NCBI GenBank assembly: GCA_947501355.1
Contig: CANMVA010000001.1
Coordinates: 1,000,001 to 1,064,000 of the forward strand
Length of the DNA: 64,000 nt
From: an uncultured Paracoccaceae bacterium
GTDB lineage: Bacteria > Pseudomonadota > Alphaproteobacteria > Rhodobacterales > Rhodobacteraceae
Direction of reading: 5' to 3'
This document shows, in pieces, positions 1-8,073 of this stretch (within the stretch, counting starts at the first letter, position 1; each line of letters begins with the position of its first letter). Both the position numbers and the translations under genes were made by a program. The notes beneath the pieces were generated by a model that worked only from the letters and a program-made list of their open reading frames with translations, made no database searches and had not been told where the DNA came from.

Positions 1-329
1 TCCGCACAATGCTGGCGAATGCCGTCGACGCCCAACCCGCTGGCATGCACCCAGTTTGAGCCAACCTGCCCGCAGACATCCACGCCGTTGCGCGCCATGC
101 ACTGCACGAAGTCTTCGAGCATCCCGAAGTTCTGTTTGCGCTGCTCCAGACCGTGGACATAGTCGGGCACATGTAGCATCCAGCCATGCACGCCCACATT
201 GTCGGGGCACATGCGCAGGAAATCCGACGGGGCCGCGTCAAAATCAAATGGCGGGCAGGTAAAACCCACTTGATGGGGAAACAGCTTTTGGTCGGCCGTC
301 CATTCAGAAGGCATCGCCAGATCAGCCAT
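1..329 (-). CDS. Asp/Glu racemase-superfamily protein (maleate isomerase / arylmalonate decarboxylase-like), 5' part only
   Basis: Seen: a leftward frame opens at the ATG at 329, inside the stop of the Rieske gene (ATGGCTGA overlap), and stays open to the window edge, giving about 109 residues. The start reads MADLAMPSEW. A pattern follows that resembles the first half of Asp/Glu racemase-superfamily domains: a 'VGFTCPPFDFD' strand-loop, a helix, then 'VDVCGQVGSNW' where the family places its first catalytic Cys and a small-residue turn. Known: this superfamily contains racemases, maleate cis-trans isomerases and malonate decarboxylases acting on small carboxylates. Inferred: it is the last visible gene of the leftward regulator-oxygenase unit and probably handles a carbon-chain intermediate of the same catabolic route. 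The C-terminal half with the second catalytic Cys is outside the window, so the substrate class is open. Confidence 0.5.
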   Translation of the reverse strand, partial: MADLAMPSEWTADQKLFPHQVGFTCPPFDFDAAPSDFLRMCPDNVGVHGWMLHVPDYVHGLEQRKQNFGMLEDFVQCMARNGVDVCGQVGSNWVHASGLGVDGIRQHCA

Positions 330-1401
330 CTATCGCCTCGCGCATCCAGCGTTGCAGATGCATGACAGGATGTTCCGAGTTTACGCCGCCTTTCGGGTCC
401 ACCACCAATGGACCGGGTCGGTATCCGCGCGAGCCAAGACCGCGTTGGACGCTTTCAACCAGATGGATGTCTTCCTCTACCGTGGTTTCACGGTCCTGCA
501 CGGCCAATTGGCGTATTTTCGGATCGTCCACGCCGTCCAGCGAATACCAGCCGCGCCAGACCACCACGCGGCCCGCATCAACGGCGCGCCAGTGATAGGT
601 GTTGAGCACATTGCCCGGATAGACCTGAAAGGAGAACATCGGCCAAAGGAACCAACTGGAATATTCATACTGGTGGGCAAAGCCGGAATGAACATCATAG
701 GTCATGTCCTCAAGGCTTTGGCATTCCGTTGTGTGGCGCAGGCATTTGCCCTGCGGCTGGATGTCATAAGTCTCGGGCTTCACCACTCCATTGGCAAAGG
801 TCGGATGGTTGAGCGCGCAATGATAGCATTCGGAGTAGTTCTCGACCGAGACTTTCCAATTGCAGTTTTCGGGGATTTCGACCCATTCCAGCGGTTTGAG
901 GTCAGCCCAATTGGGCAGCCATTCGCTAAGCTCGGTGCGGGCGTTGGGAAACCAATCGTCCATTGGCGCGGCATCCGGGTCGAGGTTCACGAAAACGAAG
1001 CCGATAAACTCCTCAGCGCGGACTTCGGTGAGGCAGATGTCGGATTTCTCAAACCCCTCGACCGCTTTGATGTTCGGCCCTGCGCGCAGTTCTCCGGTCA
1101 GCTCGTAGGTCCACGCGTGATACGGACATACGACGACGCGGGTCGTGCCGCTCCCGTTGACCAACTGGTGCGCGCGGTGCTGGCAGACATTGTAGAACAC
1201 ACGGATTTTCCCGTCGCGCCCCCGGATGGCAAAGAGGCTCTCGCCAGCGATCTCAAAGGTGGTGTAGTCGCCGGTCTTGGCCAGATCAGACGCATGGCAG
1301 CCGAATTGCCAGGTGCTGGCCAGCAGGCCCCGGTTTTCGACCTGAAAGACGTGCGGGTCGGTGTAATAGCGCGCGGCCAATGATCGGATCGGGCCTGTCA
1401 T
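322..1401 (-). CDS. Rieske non-heme iron oxygenase, alpha subunit (quaternary-amine demethylase type)
   Basis: A 359-residue protein. The N-terminal Rieske domain carries the [2Fe-2S] ligands as CQHRAH and CPYHAW (C-x-H ... C-x2-H, roughly residues 68-90). The C-terminal catalytic domain carries the mononuclear iron site NYSECYHCALNH (N/D-x2-H-x4-H spacing, around residue 190). Known: this length and layout match Rieske demethylases and oxygenases of glycine betaine, stachydrine, carnitine and hydroxyproline betaine, which use O2 and electrons from a separate reductase to remove an N-methyl group or cleave a C-N bond. Context: its start overlaps the RpiR-type regulator stop (ATGA), and its stop overlaps the racemase-like start. 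A demethylating FAD/GcvT enzyme is divergent, which fits stepwise N-demethylation. No reductase partner is in the window. The exact substrate is inferred only. Confidence 0.85.
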   Translation of the reverse strand: MTGPIRSLAARYYTDPHVFQVENRGLLASTWQFGCHASDLAKTGDYTTFEIAGESLFAIRGRDGKIRVFYNVCQHRAHQLVNGSGTTRVVVCPYHAWTYELTGELRAGPNIKAVEGFEKSDICLTEVRAEEFIGFVFVNLDPDAAPMDDWFPNARTELSEWLPNWADLKPLEWVEIPENCNWKVSVENYSECYHCALNHPTFANGVVKPETYDIQPQGKCLRHTTECQSLEDMTYDVHSGFAHQYEYSSWFLWPMFSFQVYPGNVLNTYHWRAVDAGRVVVWRGWYSLDGVDDPKIRQLAVQDRETTVEEDIHLVESVQRGLGSRGYRPGPLVVDPKGGVNSEHPVMHLQRWMREAIDG

Positions 1402-2285
1402 TTGCCCTCCGTATGATAGAGGCCCAGTTCGTGACGGCGGGCATGGAATGTCGCCACACGTTCTGGAATTTCATCGCTGGCGACGGCAATCACGAAGGAC
1501 AGCAACGTTTCCAGCAGGGCGATGATGCTGACGGATGAGGGGAAGAATTGCGGGGTATCCACCGAGACCACGAAGCCATGATCAGCCAGACAGATGATCG
1601 GGCTGGCGCGGCTGTCCGACAGGGCAACGATGGTCATCCCTTGTTCATGGGCGATGCGCACGGCCTCGACCACCTCAGAGCGGTAGGGCTTGCAGGTGAT
1701 CGCGATCAGAAGGTCGCGGCCATCGGCCCAGGCCAGATCATCCACTGGTGTGGACCCAGGCCGCGGGATCGCGTGAAATTCGGTCATGCCTGTTGAGGCA
1801 AGATAGGTGAAGTTGCGCGCGACGGAGTTGTTTACACCGACGCCCAGGGTAAAGACGTTGCGGGCGTTCCAGATCGCCTGTGCTGCGGATTTCAGATCGT
1901 CTGTCGAAATCTCTGCGAAGGTTTCTTCTACGTTTGAGATCACGTCCCGAACCATGTCTGCATAAAGCTCGCCCAGATCGCCGGATTTGGAGATGTTCTG
2001 CAACCAACGCGCCCGGTCCGGGAAATCCGCCGCCCCGCGCCGGATCGCGTCACGGAACGGTTCACGAAAGTCGTCATAGCCCTGAAACCCCACCTGCCGT
2101 GCCATGCGGACAACGGTATTGGGTTTGACATTGGCGGCCTGCGCAATTTCGCGCACGGTCGAGACCCCCACATCGCGGGGATTCTCCAGCACATAGGTCG
2201 CGGCCTTGCGGGCTTCCGGGGTCAGCGCCTCCAGCTCTCCGGCGAGCCGCTCAAGAATCGTATTTGATACATTTGTCCCATTCAT
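1398..2285 (-). CDS. RpiR/MurR-family transcriptional regulator (HTH + SIS domain)
   Basis: A 295-residue regulator starting at the ATG at 2285 (MNGTNVSNT); the frame stays open upstream but that would run into the divergent gene. The N-terminal helix-turn-helix (about residues 1-75, 'VSTVREIAQAANVKPNTVVRMA') is of RpiR type. The C-terminal SIS fold (about 120-260) has the glycine-rich 'FTLGVGVNNSV' and 'LIAITCKPY' segments that bind a ligand in the family. Known: RpiR proteins usually sense sugar phosphates, but members control other catabolic genes in Rhodobacteraceae and rhizobia. Context: it is the first gene of the leftward unit, overlapping the Rieske gene by 4 bases, and lies 58 bases from the divergent FAD/GcvT gene. 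It is therefore the likely regulator of both units. The ligand is unknown. Confidence 0.85.
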   Translation of the reverse strand: MNGTNVSNTILERLAGELEALTPEARKAATYVLENPRDVGVSTVREIAQAANVKPNTVVRMARQVGFQGYDDFREPFRDAIRRGAADFPDRARWLQNISKSGDLGELYADMVRDVISNVEETFAEISTDDLKSAAQAIWNARNVFTLGVGVNNSVARNFTYLASTGMTEFHAIPRPGSTPVDDLAWADGRDLLIAITCKPYRSEVVEAVRIAHEQGMTIVALSDSRASPIICLADHGFVVSVDTPQFFPSSVSIIALLETLLSFVIAVASDEIPERVATFHARRHELGLYHTEGK

Positions 2286-2343
2286 GATTGACGATGGTAT
2301 TTTTGTTCGCTTAGCGTGTCGAGAGAAAATCGACTCGAAAAGG
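2286..2343. promoter_or_regulatory. Divergent control region with inverted repeat
   Basis: These 58 bases separate the divergent regulator and FAD/GcvT starts, so both promoters must be here or inside the genes. An inverted repeat TCGAG-N10-CTCGA lies at 2319-2338, just upstream of the rightward gene. It is a plausible RpiR-family operator, but this is inference from position and symmetry only. No clear sigma-70 boxes were recognised. Confidence 0.35.
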
Positions 2344-4788
2344 ATGGTTCTTGTGGCCGCAGATTTCCCAACCCACGCGCGCGTTGTCATTGTGGGAGGC
2401 GGCGTGATGGGCGTGGGCCTTGCCTATCACCTGAGCCATGAAGGGTGGGGCAGCGACACGGTGCTGCTGGAAAAAGCCGAGCTGACATCGGGCAGCACCT
2501 GGCATGCGGCGGGACAGATCACCCATTCGACCTCCAGCTTTGGCCTTGGCAAATGCGTGGATTACAATATCGGGCTTTATTCCGGTGGCCTTGAGGCCGA
2601 AACCGGCCAACCCGTGACGTGGCACGGCTGCGGATCGTTCCGGCTTGCTTATACCGAGGATGAGATGGACTGGCTGCGCCACACGCTTTCAGTGGGGCGG
2701 TCGCTGGGGTTCAACATCGAACTGGTCGGACCCGAGAAAGTGGCCGACCTGCATCCCTTCTATAACCTCGACGGTGTTTTGGGCGCTTTGCACACGCCCG
2801 ATGATGGCCATGTCGACCCGACCAATGTGACCATGGCAATGGCGGCGGGTGCGCGCCAAAAGGGCGTGAAGATCATCCGCCAATGCCGCGCCACAAATAT
2901 CACGCAGCTGCCTTCGGGCGAATGGCAGGTCGAGACGGATAAGGGCACGATCATTTGCGAGCATGTCGTCAATGCGGGCGGCACTTATGCACGCCAGATG
3001 GGCGAGTGGTCCGGCCTGCAACTGCCCATGACCTCGATGACGCATCATTACTTTGTCACGGAGCCTGTTCCGGAGTTCGAGGCGCTCGATCAGGAACTGC
3101 CGGTGATCCGCGATGACAAGAAGGTCTCGGGCTATATCCGGATGGAGCAGAAACGCGGCTTGATCGGGATTTACGAGAAAGAGAACCCCAACTCCGTCTG
3201 GCACGATCATTGCCCGTGGGAATATGAGAACTGGCTTTTTGACGCCGATTACGATCGGGTCATGCCGTATCTGGAAGAAAGCCTGAACCGCATGCCGATC
3301 TTTGCGGATCTGGGCATTCAGCGAGAGGTCCATGGCGCGATCAGCCATCCGCCGGATGGAAACCCGCTGATTGGTCCGGCGCCCGGCGCGCGCAATTACT
3401 GGTGCTGCTGTGGTACGCAGATTGGCATCGGTTGGGGCCCGGGCCTGACGCGGGAACTGGCCCGCTGGATGGTGCATGGCGCTGCCGATATATCCATGCG
3501 CGAATATGACCCCCGCCGCTTTGGCAGCTATGCCACAAAGGACTGGCAGGTGGTGAAGGCCGAAGAAGACTACTGCCTGCGCCATGAAATCCCGTTTCCC
3601 CATTTCAACCGGCTGGCGGGGCGTCCGATCAAGCCCTCGCCGCTGCATGAGGTGCTCAAGGCGAAAGGGGCGGTGCATGAAGAGGTCTACGGCTTTGAAC
3701 GCCCGCGCTTCTTTGCGAAGGGCATCGCGCAGGAGGATCATTACTCGTTCAACCGCAGCCCCGTTGACGAGATGATCGCGGTCGAAGTGAAGGCTGTGCG
3801 TGAGGGCGTCGGCATTATGGATGTGACAGCCTTTACCAAGGTCATGGTCGAAGGTCCCGACGCCTACGCCTTGCTGGATCGGCTGACCGCGAACCGCATG
3901 CCGCAAAAGGTGGGCTTCATCACGCTGACCCATATGCTGAACCGCACAGGGCGCATCGAGCTGGAAACGACCATCGTGCGGATGGCGGATGATCAGTTCT
4001 ACCTCGTCTGCGCGGCCTTCTTTGAGCAACGCCTGCTGGATCACCTCGACGCTCACCGCGCCGAGGAAGATGTCACCATCACCGCGCTGTCTTCCGATTG
4101 GGCGGCGCTCAGCCTGAACGGTCCAAAGGCGCGCGATGTGCTAAATGCCTGCACGGATGCTGACCTTAGCAACGCGGCCTTTCGTTGGCTCTCGGCGCAA
4201 CAGATCACTGTGGCAGGTCACGATATCTGGGCGTTTCGGATGTCCTATGCGGGGGAGTTGGGTTGGGAGTTTCATATGCCCTTCGCCGCGTGCCTTGATG
4301 TTTACACTGCGCTTTCGGCAGCGGGAGAGTCGCATGGCATCGCCGATTACGGGTCGTTCGCAATGAATGTCATGCGGATGGAGAAGGGCTTCAAAGGGGC
4401 GGGCGAGTTGACCAACGAGGTCACCTTGGCCGAGGCTGATGTGCTGCGGTTTGCCCGCACCGATAAGGAATACCTCGGACGTGACAAGACGCTGAACACA
4501 GACCTGCCATGGATTTGCGCCTATCTGGAAATCGAACCAGACGGCGTGGCGGATGGCCATGGCGGAGAGGCGGTGATGCGCGATGGCGTCGTTGTCGGCT
4601 CCACCGCGTCCGTCGCCTATGGCCCGACCGTCGGAAAGATCCTTGCCTTTGCCTATATCAAACCGGATGCCGCGACGCCGGGAGCCGCGTTGGAGGTTCT
4701 CATCCACGGCGTCCCTCGCGCAGCAAAAGTCTTGGATGCACCCGCCTATGATCCGCAAAGTCTCAAGCCACGACAGGATGTGACATGA
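2344..4788 (+). CDS. FAD-dependent dehydrogenase with C-terminal GcvT domain (dimethylglycine/sarcosine dehydrogenase-like)
   Basis: 814 residues from the ATG at 2344 (MVLVAADFP); longer upstream in-frame starts would overlap the divergent regulator. The N-terminal half is a DAO-type FAD domain with 'VVIVGGGVMG' and 'LTSGSTWHAAG'. The His in the WHAAG segment corresponds to the covalent flavin attachment residue of dimethylglycine and sarcosine dehydrogenases. The C-terminal part (about 450-810) is an aminomethyltransferase (GcvT) fold, which in relatives binds tetrahydrofolate and captures the oxidised methyl group. Role: oxidative N-demethylation of a tertiary or secondary amine, yielding 5,10-methylene-THF. 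Context: first gene of the rightward operon, with its stop overlapping the MDR gene (ATGA). Together with the Rieske enzyme it could strip several methyls from a betaine. The substrate is inferred. Confidence 0.85.
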   Translation: MVLVAADFPTHARVVIVGGGVMGVGLAYHLSHEGWGSDTVLLEKAELTSGSTWHAAGQITHSTSSFGLGKCVDYNIGLYSGGLEAETGQPVTWHGCGSFRLAYTEDEMDWLRHTLSVGRSLGFNIELVGPEKVADLHPFYNLDGVLGALHTPDDGHVDPTNVTMAMAAGARQKGVKIIRQCRATNITQLPSGEWQVETDKGTIICEHVVNAGGTYARQMGEWSGLQLPMTSMTHHYFVTEPVPEFEALDQELPVIRDDKKVSGYIRMEQKRGLIGIYEKENPNSVWHDHCPWEYENWLFDADYDRVMPYLEESLNRMPIFADLGIQREVHGAISHPPDGNPLIGPAPGARNYWCCCGTQIGIGWGPGLTRELARWMVHGAADISMREYDPRRFGSYATKDWQVVKAEEDYCLRHEIPFPHFNRLAGRPIKPSPLHEVLKAKGAVHEEVYGFERPRFFAKGIAQEDHYSFNRSPVDEMIAVEVKAVREGVGIMDVTAFTKVMVEGPDAYALLDRLTANRMPQKVGFITLTHMLNRTGRIELETTIVRMADDQFYLVCAAFFEQRLLDHLDAHRAEEDVTITALSSDWAALSLNGPKARDVLNACTDADLSNAAFRWLSAQQITVAGHDIWAFRMSYAGELGWEFHMPFAACLDVYTALSAAGESHGIADYGSFAMNVMRMEKGFKGAGELTNEVTLAEADVLRFARTDKEYLGRDKTLNTDLPWICAYLEIEPDGVADGHGGEAVMRDGVVVGSTASVAYGPTVGKILAFAYIKPDAATPGAALEVLIHGVPRAAKVLDAPAYDPQSLKPRQDVT

Positions 4789-5867
4789 GCGTTCCCGCCA
4801 CCATGAAGGCGATGGTCACCATGGGCCATGGCGATCTTGATCAAATGGACTTTCATGAGGACTGGCCCACGCCGCAGCCCGGCCCGGACGAGGTGTTGAT
4901 CCGCGTCGGCGCTTGCGGGCTCAACAATACGGATGTGAACACACGTTCGGGCTGGTACTCGAAGACCGTGACGGACGCGACAACGGGCGGCGCGTTCGAG
5001 GAGGTTGGCGAAGACGATCCGACATGGGGCGGCGCGCCGATCACCTTTCCCCGTATTCAAGGGGCGGATGTCTGCGGCGAGATCGTCGCGGTTGGTGACA
5101 GCGTCGATCCCACCCGCATTGGCGAGCGTGTCATCACAGATGGCTGGCTGCGCGACCCGGACGCTTTGGATGACCTCGACAAGACGGGCTATTTCGGGTC
5201 AGAGCGAGATGGCGGCTTTGCCGAATACACCGCGACGCCTGCCCGCAACGCCCTAGCGATCCAGTCGGACCTGAGCGATGCAGAACTGGCGACCTTTTCC
5301 TGCTCCTATTCCACGGCCGAGGGCATGCTGGTTCGGGCGAACGTGACCGCAGCGGACACGGTGCTTGTGCCCGGCGCATCTGGCGGCGTGGGTGGGGCGT
5401 TGGTCCAACTGGCCAAACGGTGCGGCGCACGGGTCATCGCCATGGCGTCCGAAGCAAAACATGGCGATGTCGCGGCGCTTGGGCCCGACATGATCCTGCC
5501 CCGCGCTCCGCACGATTTGCGCGCAGCCCTTGGCGATGAACGCGTTTCTGTCGTGGCGGATGTGGTTGGTGGACCATATTGGGCAAACCTCATCGACGTC
5601 TTGAAACGGGGCGGGCGCTATACCTGTTCCGGGGCCATTGCCGGCCCCATGGTCGCGCTTGATCTGCGCACGTTTTACCTGCGTGATCTGACCTTTACGG
5701 GCTCCACTGTGATCCCGCACGAGGTCATGCCGAACCTGGTCCGCTACATCGAAAACGGCGAGATCAAACCAGCTTTGGCAGCAACCTATCCACTGGCCGA
5801 TCTGCGCGAGGCGCAAGCCGCCTTCATCGCCAAGGCGCATACCGGCAATATCGTTGTGATCCCATGA
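4785..5867 (+). CDS. MDR-family (quinone oxidoreductase / alcohol dehydrogenase-like) NAD(P)H oxidoreductase
   Basis: A 360-residue medium-chain dehydrogenase/reductase. The N-terminal GroES-like domain includes 'CGLNNTDVN' and 'QGADVCGEIVAVG'. The C-terminal Rossmann domain carries the cofactor loop 'VPGASGGVGGALVQLAK' around residue 190. The usual structural-zinc cysteine cluster is not visible, so it resembles the zinc-poor quinone-oxidoreductase branch. Starts by ATGA overlap with the FAD/GcvT gene and ends by ATGA overlap with the first enolase-superfamily gene. Probable role: a redox step on the carbon skeleton released by demethylation. This is inferred from the operon; the family alone does not tell the substrate. 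Confidence 0.8.
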   Translation: MSVPATMKAMVTMGHGDLDQMDFHEDWPTPQPGPDEVLIRVGACGLNNTDVNTRSGWYSKTVTDATTGGAFEEVGEDDPTWGGAPITFPRIQGADVCGEIVAVGDSVDPTRIGERVITDGWLRDPDALDDLDKTGYFGSERDGGFAEYTATPARNALAIQSDLSDAELATFSCSYSTAEGMLVRANVTAADTVLVPGASGGVGGALVQLAKRCGARVIAMASEAKHGDVAALGPDMILPRAPHDLRAALGDERVSVVADVVGGPYWANLIDVLKRGGRYTCSGAIAGPMVALDLRTFYLRDLTFTGSTVIPHEVMPNLVRYIENGEIKPALAATYPLADLREAQAAFIAKAHTGNIVVIP

Positions 5868-6970
5868 AGATCACCCGCATCCGGGTCTTCAAGACCGACC
5901 TGCCTTACGTGGGCGGCTCTTACGTCTGGGGGGCTGGCAACGCCATCAAGGTTGCGCGCGCCAGCGTTGTCGTGATCGACACCGATGCGGGGCTGCAAGG
6001 CTGCGGGGAGTTCACACCTTGCGGCGAAAACTACATGATTGCCCATTCCGAAGGGGTCGAAGCGCTGGCCCGCCTCGTCGCCCCGCATCTGCTGGGCGAA
6101 GACCCGCGCCAAGTCGCCCGGATCGAACAGATGCTCGACCATCTTGTCCAGGGGCATGGCTATGCCAAAGCGCCCTTTGACGCGGCCTGTTGGGACATTC
6201 TGGGTCAGGCCTGCGATCAGCCGGTCTGGATGCTTCTGGGCGGCAAGCTCACCGATGGCGCGCCCATGTACCGGGTCGCCCCGCAGAAAGCGACCGATGA
6301 AACCCTGGCCGAGATGCAGCGCTATCGCGCCGACGGATACCGCCAGTTCCAGATCAAAGTGGGCGGCGACTGGGCCAGTGACATTGACCGCATCAGTGCG
6401 GGTGTCGCCCTTCTGGAGCCCGGCGAAAAGGCCATGGCGGATGCCAATCAGGGCTGGCGCGTCGACAACGCGATCCGCGTGGCCCGCGCCACGGCTGATC
6501 TGGATTACATCCTCGAACAGCCCTGCCGGACCTATGCCGAGTGCCAGCAGGTGCGCTGCGTGGCCCAGCAGCCTTTGAAACTTGATGAGTGCGTCACCGG
6601 CATGGCCGCCGCGCAGCAGATCGTGGCTGACCGCGGGGCCGAGATTTGCTGCCTGAAGCTCTCCAATCTAGGCGGGCTTTCCAAGGCGCGGCGGGTGCGC
6701 GACTTTCTGATCGACAATCGCATCCCCGTGGTCAGCGAAGACACCTGGGGTGGCGAGATTACCAGTACCGTCGTGGCCCATTTCGCGGCCTCGACGCCGC
6801 CGGAATATCTGCAAAACACCACCGATCTGATGAAGTATAACACCCGATCAACCGGGATCGGTGGCGCATGGTCCGAGGGCGGTAAGCTCTATGCGCCAGA
6901 CACGCCTGGGCTTGGGGTCACACCAGATTTCGACAGCCCCGGCGCACCGGTCGCGGAGTATGCGGCATGA
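5864..6970 (+). CDS. Mandelate racemase/muconate lactonizing enzyme family protein, paralogue 1
   Basis: A 368-residue enolase-superfamily enzyme. The capping domain is at 1-130 and the barrel follows. Catalytic elements in order: Lys in 'FQIKVGG', metal ligands Asp in 'ADANQGW', Glu in 'LEQPC', Asp/Glu in 'KLDECV', and the second Lys in 'LKLSNLGG'. Known: two opposed lysines across the barrel allow 1,1-proton transfer (racemisation or epimerisation). The same arrangement is in hydroxyproline-betaine 2-epimerase HpbD of Pelagibaca bermudensis, whose 'GHNYAKSALD' segment resembles 'GHGYAKAPFD' here. Inferred: a betaine or amino-acid-derivative epimerase. First of three tandem paralogues, each overlapping the next by ATGA. 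The individual substrate cannot be read from sequence. Confidence 0.85.
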   Translation: MKITRIRVFKTDLPYVGGSYVWGAGNAIKVARASVVVIDTDAGLQGCGEFTPCGENYMIAHSEGVEALARLVAPHLLGEDPRQVARIEQMLDHLVQGHGYAKAPFDAACWDILGQACDQPVWMLLGGKLTDGAPMYRVAPQKATDETLAEMQRYRADGYRQFQIKVGGDWASDIDRISAGVALLEPGEKAMADANQGWRVDNAIRVARATADLDYILEQPCRTYAECQQVRCVAQQPLKLDECVTGMAAAQQIVADRGAEICCLKLSNLGGLSKARRVRDFLIDNRIPVVSEDTWGGEITSTVVAHFAASTPPEYLQNTTDLMKYNTRSTGIGGAWSEGGKLYAPDTPGLGVTPDFDSPGAPVAEYAA

Positions 6971-8073
6971 GAATCACCTGTATCACTGTCTATCAGGTCG
7001 ACCTGCCGCTTGAGCATCCTTACTGGCTCTCTGGTGGGCGGCTCAAGTTCGAGGTGTTGGATGCCACTTTCGTGCGCATCGACACCGATGAGGGCCTTGT
7101 CGGATGGGGCGAAGGCACGCCCTGGGGCCACACCTATGTGCCCGCTCATGGTCCCGGCATCCGCGCAGGTATTCAGACCATGGCCCCTTTCGTGATGGGT
7201 CTTGATCCGCGCTGCGTGCTGGACGTGGAGCGGGCGATGGATCGGGCGTTGCCCGGACATCTTTATGCCAAAAGCCCGATTGATATGGCGTGCTGGGATA
7301 TCGCGGGGCAGGCCGCGGGATTGCCGATTGCCGATCTGATGGGTGGTGGGTCGCGCACGCCGCGCCCGATCGCGTCGTCTGTCGGAGCCAAAAGTGTCGA
7401 GGAAACGCGCGACATGATCGAACGCTACCGCGCGCGCGGCTATATCGCCCACTCGGTCAAGATCGGCGGAGATGTGGCCCGTGATATTGCTCGTATCCGC
7501 GATGTCGAAAGCCTCCGCCGTGACGGCGAGATCGTGCTTTATGACGTCAATCGCGGCTGGACCCGCGCCCAAGCGCTGCAGGTGATGTCAGCGACCCAGG
7601 ACTTGCAGGTCATGTTTGAGCAGCCCTGCGAGACCCTCGACGATATCGCCGCCATTGCAGGCAAACACGCCGCGCCGGTCTCGGTGGACGAGACGCTGGT
7701 GACCTTGCAGGACGCCACCCGCATCGCCCGCGATGGCATTGCCGAAATCTTTGGCATCAAACTGAACCGCGTTGGCGGGCTGACGAAAGCGGCCCGCATG
7801 CGGGATGTGGCGCTGGCGCATGGGATCGACATGTTCGTGATGGCCACAGGCGGGTCCGTGTTGGCCGATACTGAGGCGCTGCATCTGGCTGCGACCATCC
7901 CCGATGCCAATTGCCATGCGGTCTGGGCCTGTCAGGACATGATCACCGCTGAAATCGCCGGTGGGCGCGGTCCGCGCAATATTGACGGGCATTTGCACCT
8001 ACCCGAAGAGCCCGGCCTTGGTGTTCATCCGGACGAGGACGCGCTTGGTGATCCTGTGGCGGTGTATCGATGA
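6967..8073 (+). CDS. Mandelate racemase/muconate lactonizing enzyme family protein, paralogue 2
   Basis: 368 residues, same fold and order as its neighbours: Lys in 'SVKIGGD', metal ligands in 'YDVNRGW', 'FEQPC' and 'SVDETL', second Lys in 'GIKLNRVGG'. It differs at the end of the barrel: 'FVMATGGSVLADTEALHLA' replaces the 'DTWGGE' / 'CTWGSD' loop of the other two, which should change the substrate pocket. Overlaps both neighbours by ATGA. Inferred: an epimerase or dehydratase acting on a related but different stereoisomer or intermediate. This is the most divergent of the three, and assigning the same reaction to it would be a guess. Confidence 0.83.
   Translation: MRITCITVYQVDLPLEHPYWLSGGRLKFEVLDATFVRIDTDEGLVGWGEGTPWGHTYVPAHGPGIRAGIQTMAPFVMGLDPRCVLDVERAMDRALPGHLYAKSPIDMACWDIAGQAAGLPIADLMGGGSRTPRPIASSVGAKSVEETRDMIERYRARGYIAHSVKIGGDVARDIARIRDVESLRRDGEIVLYDVNRGWTRAQALQVMSATQDLQVMFEQPCETLDDIAAIAGKHAAPVSVDETLVTLQDATRIARDGIAEIFGIKLNRVGGLTKAARMRDVALAHGIDMFVMATGGSVLADTEALHLAATIPDANCHAVWACQDMITAEIAGGRGPRNIDGHLHLPEEPGLGVHPDEDALGDPVAVYR

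Noticed and set aside
352-1383. Long open frame antisense to the Rieske gene
   Set aside because: Codon bias of the high-GC gene on the other strand keeps the frame open; no family motif. The same reason rejects long antisense frames opposite the FAD/GcvT gene (2689-4056), histidine kinase (10889-12169), flavin oxidoreductase (12323-13753), EAL gene (18332-19903), coiled-coil gene (23305-24510), Bap-like gene (46670-48319), nrtA (55511-57658) and nirB (61305-62474).
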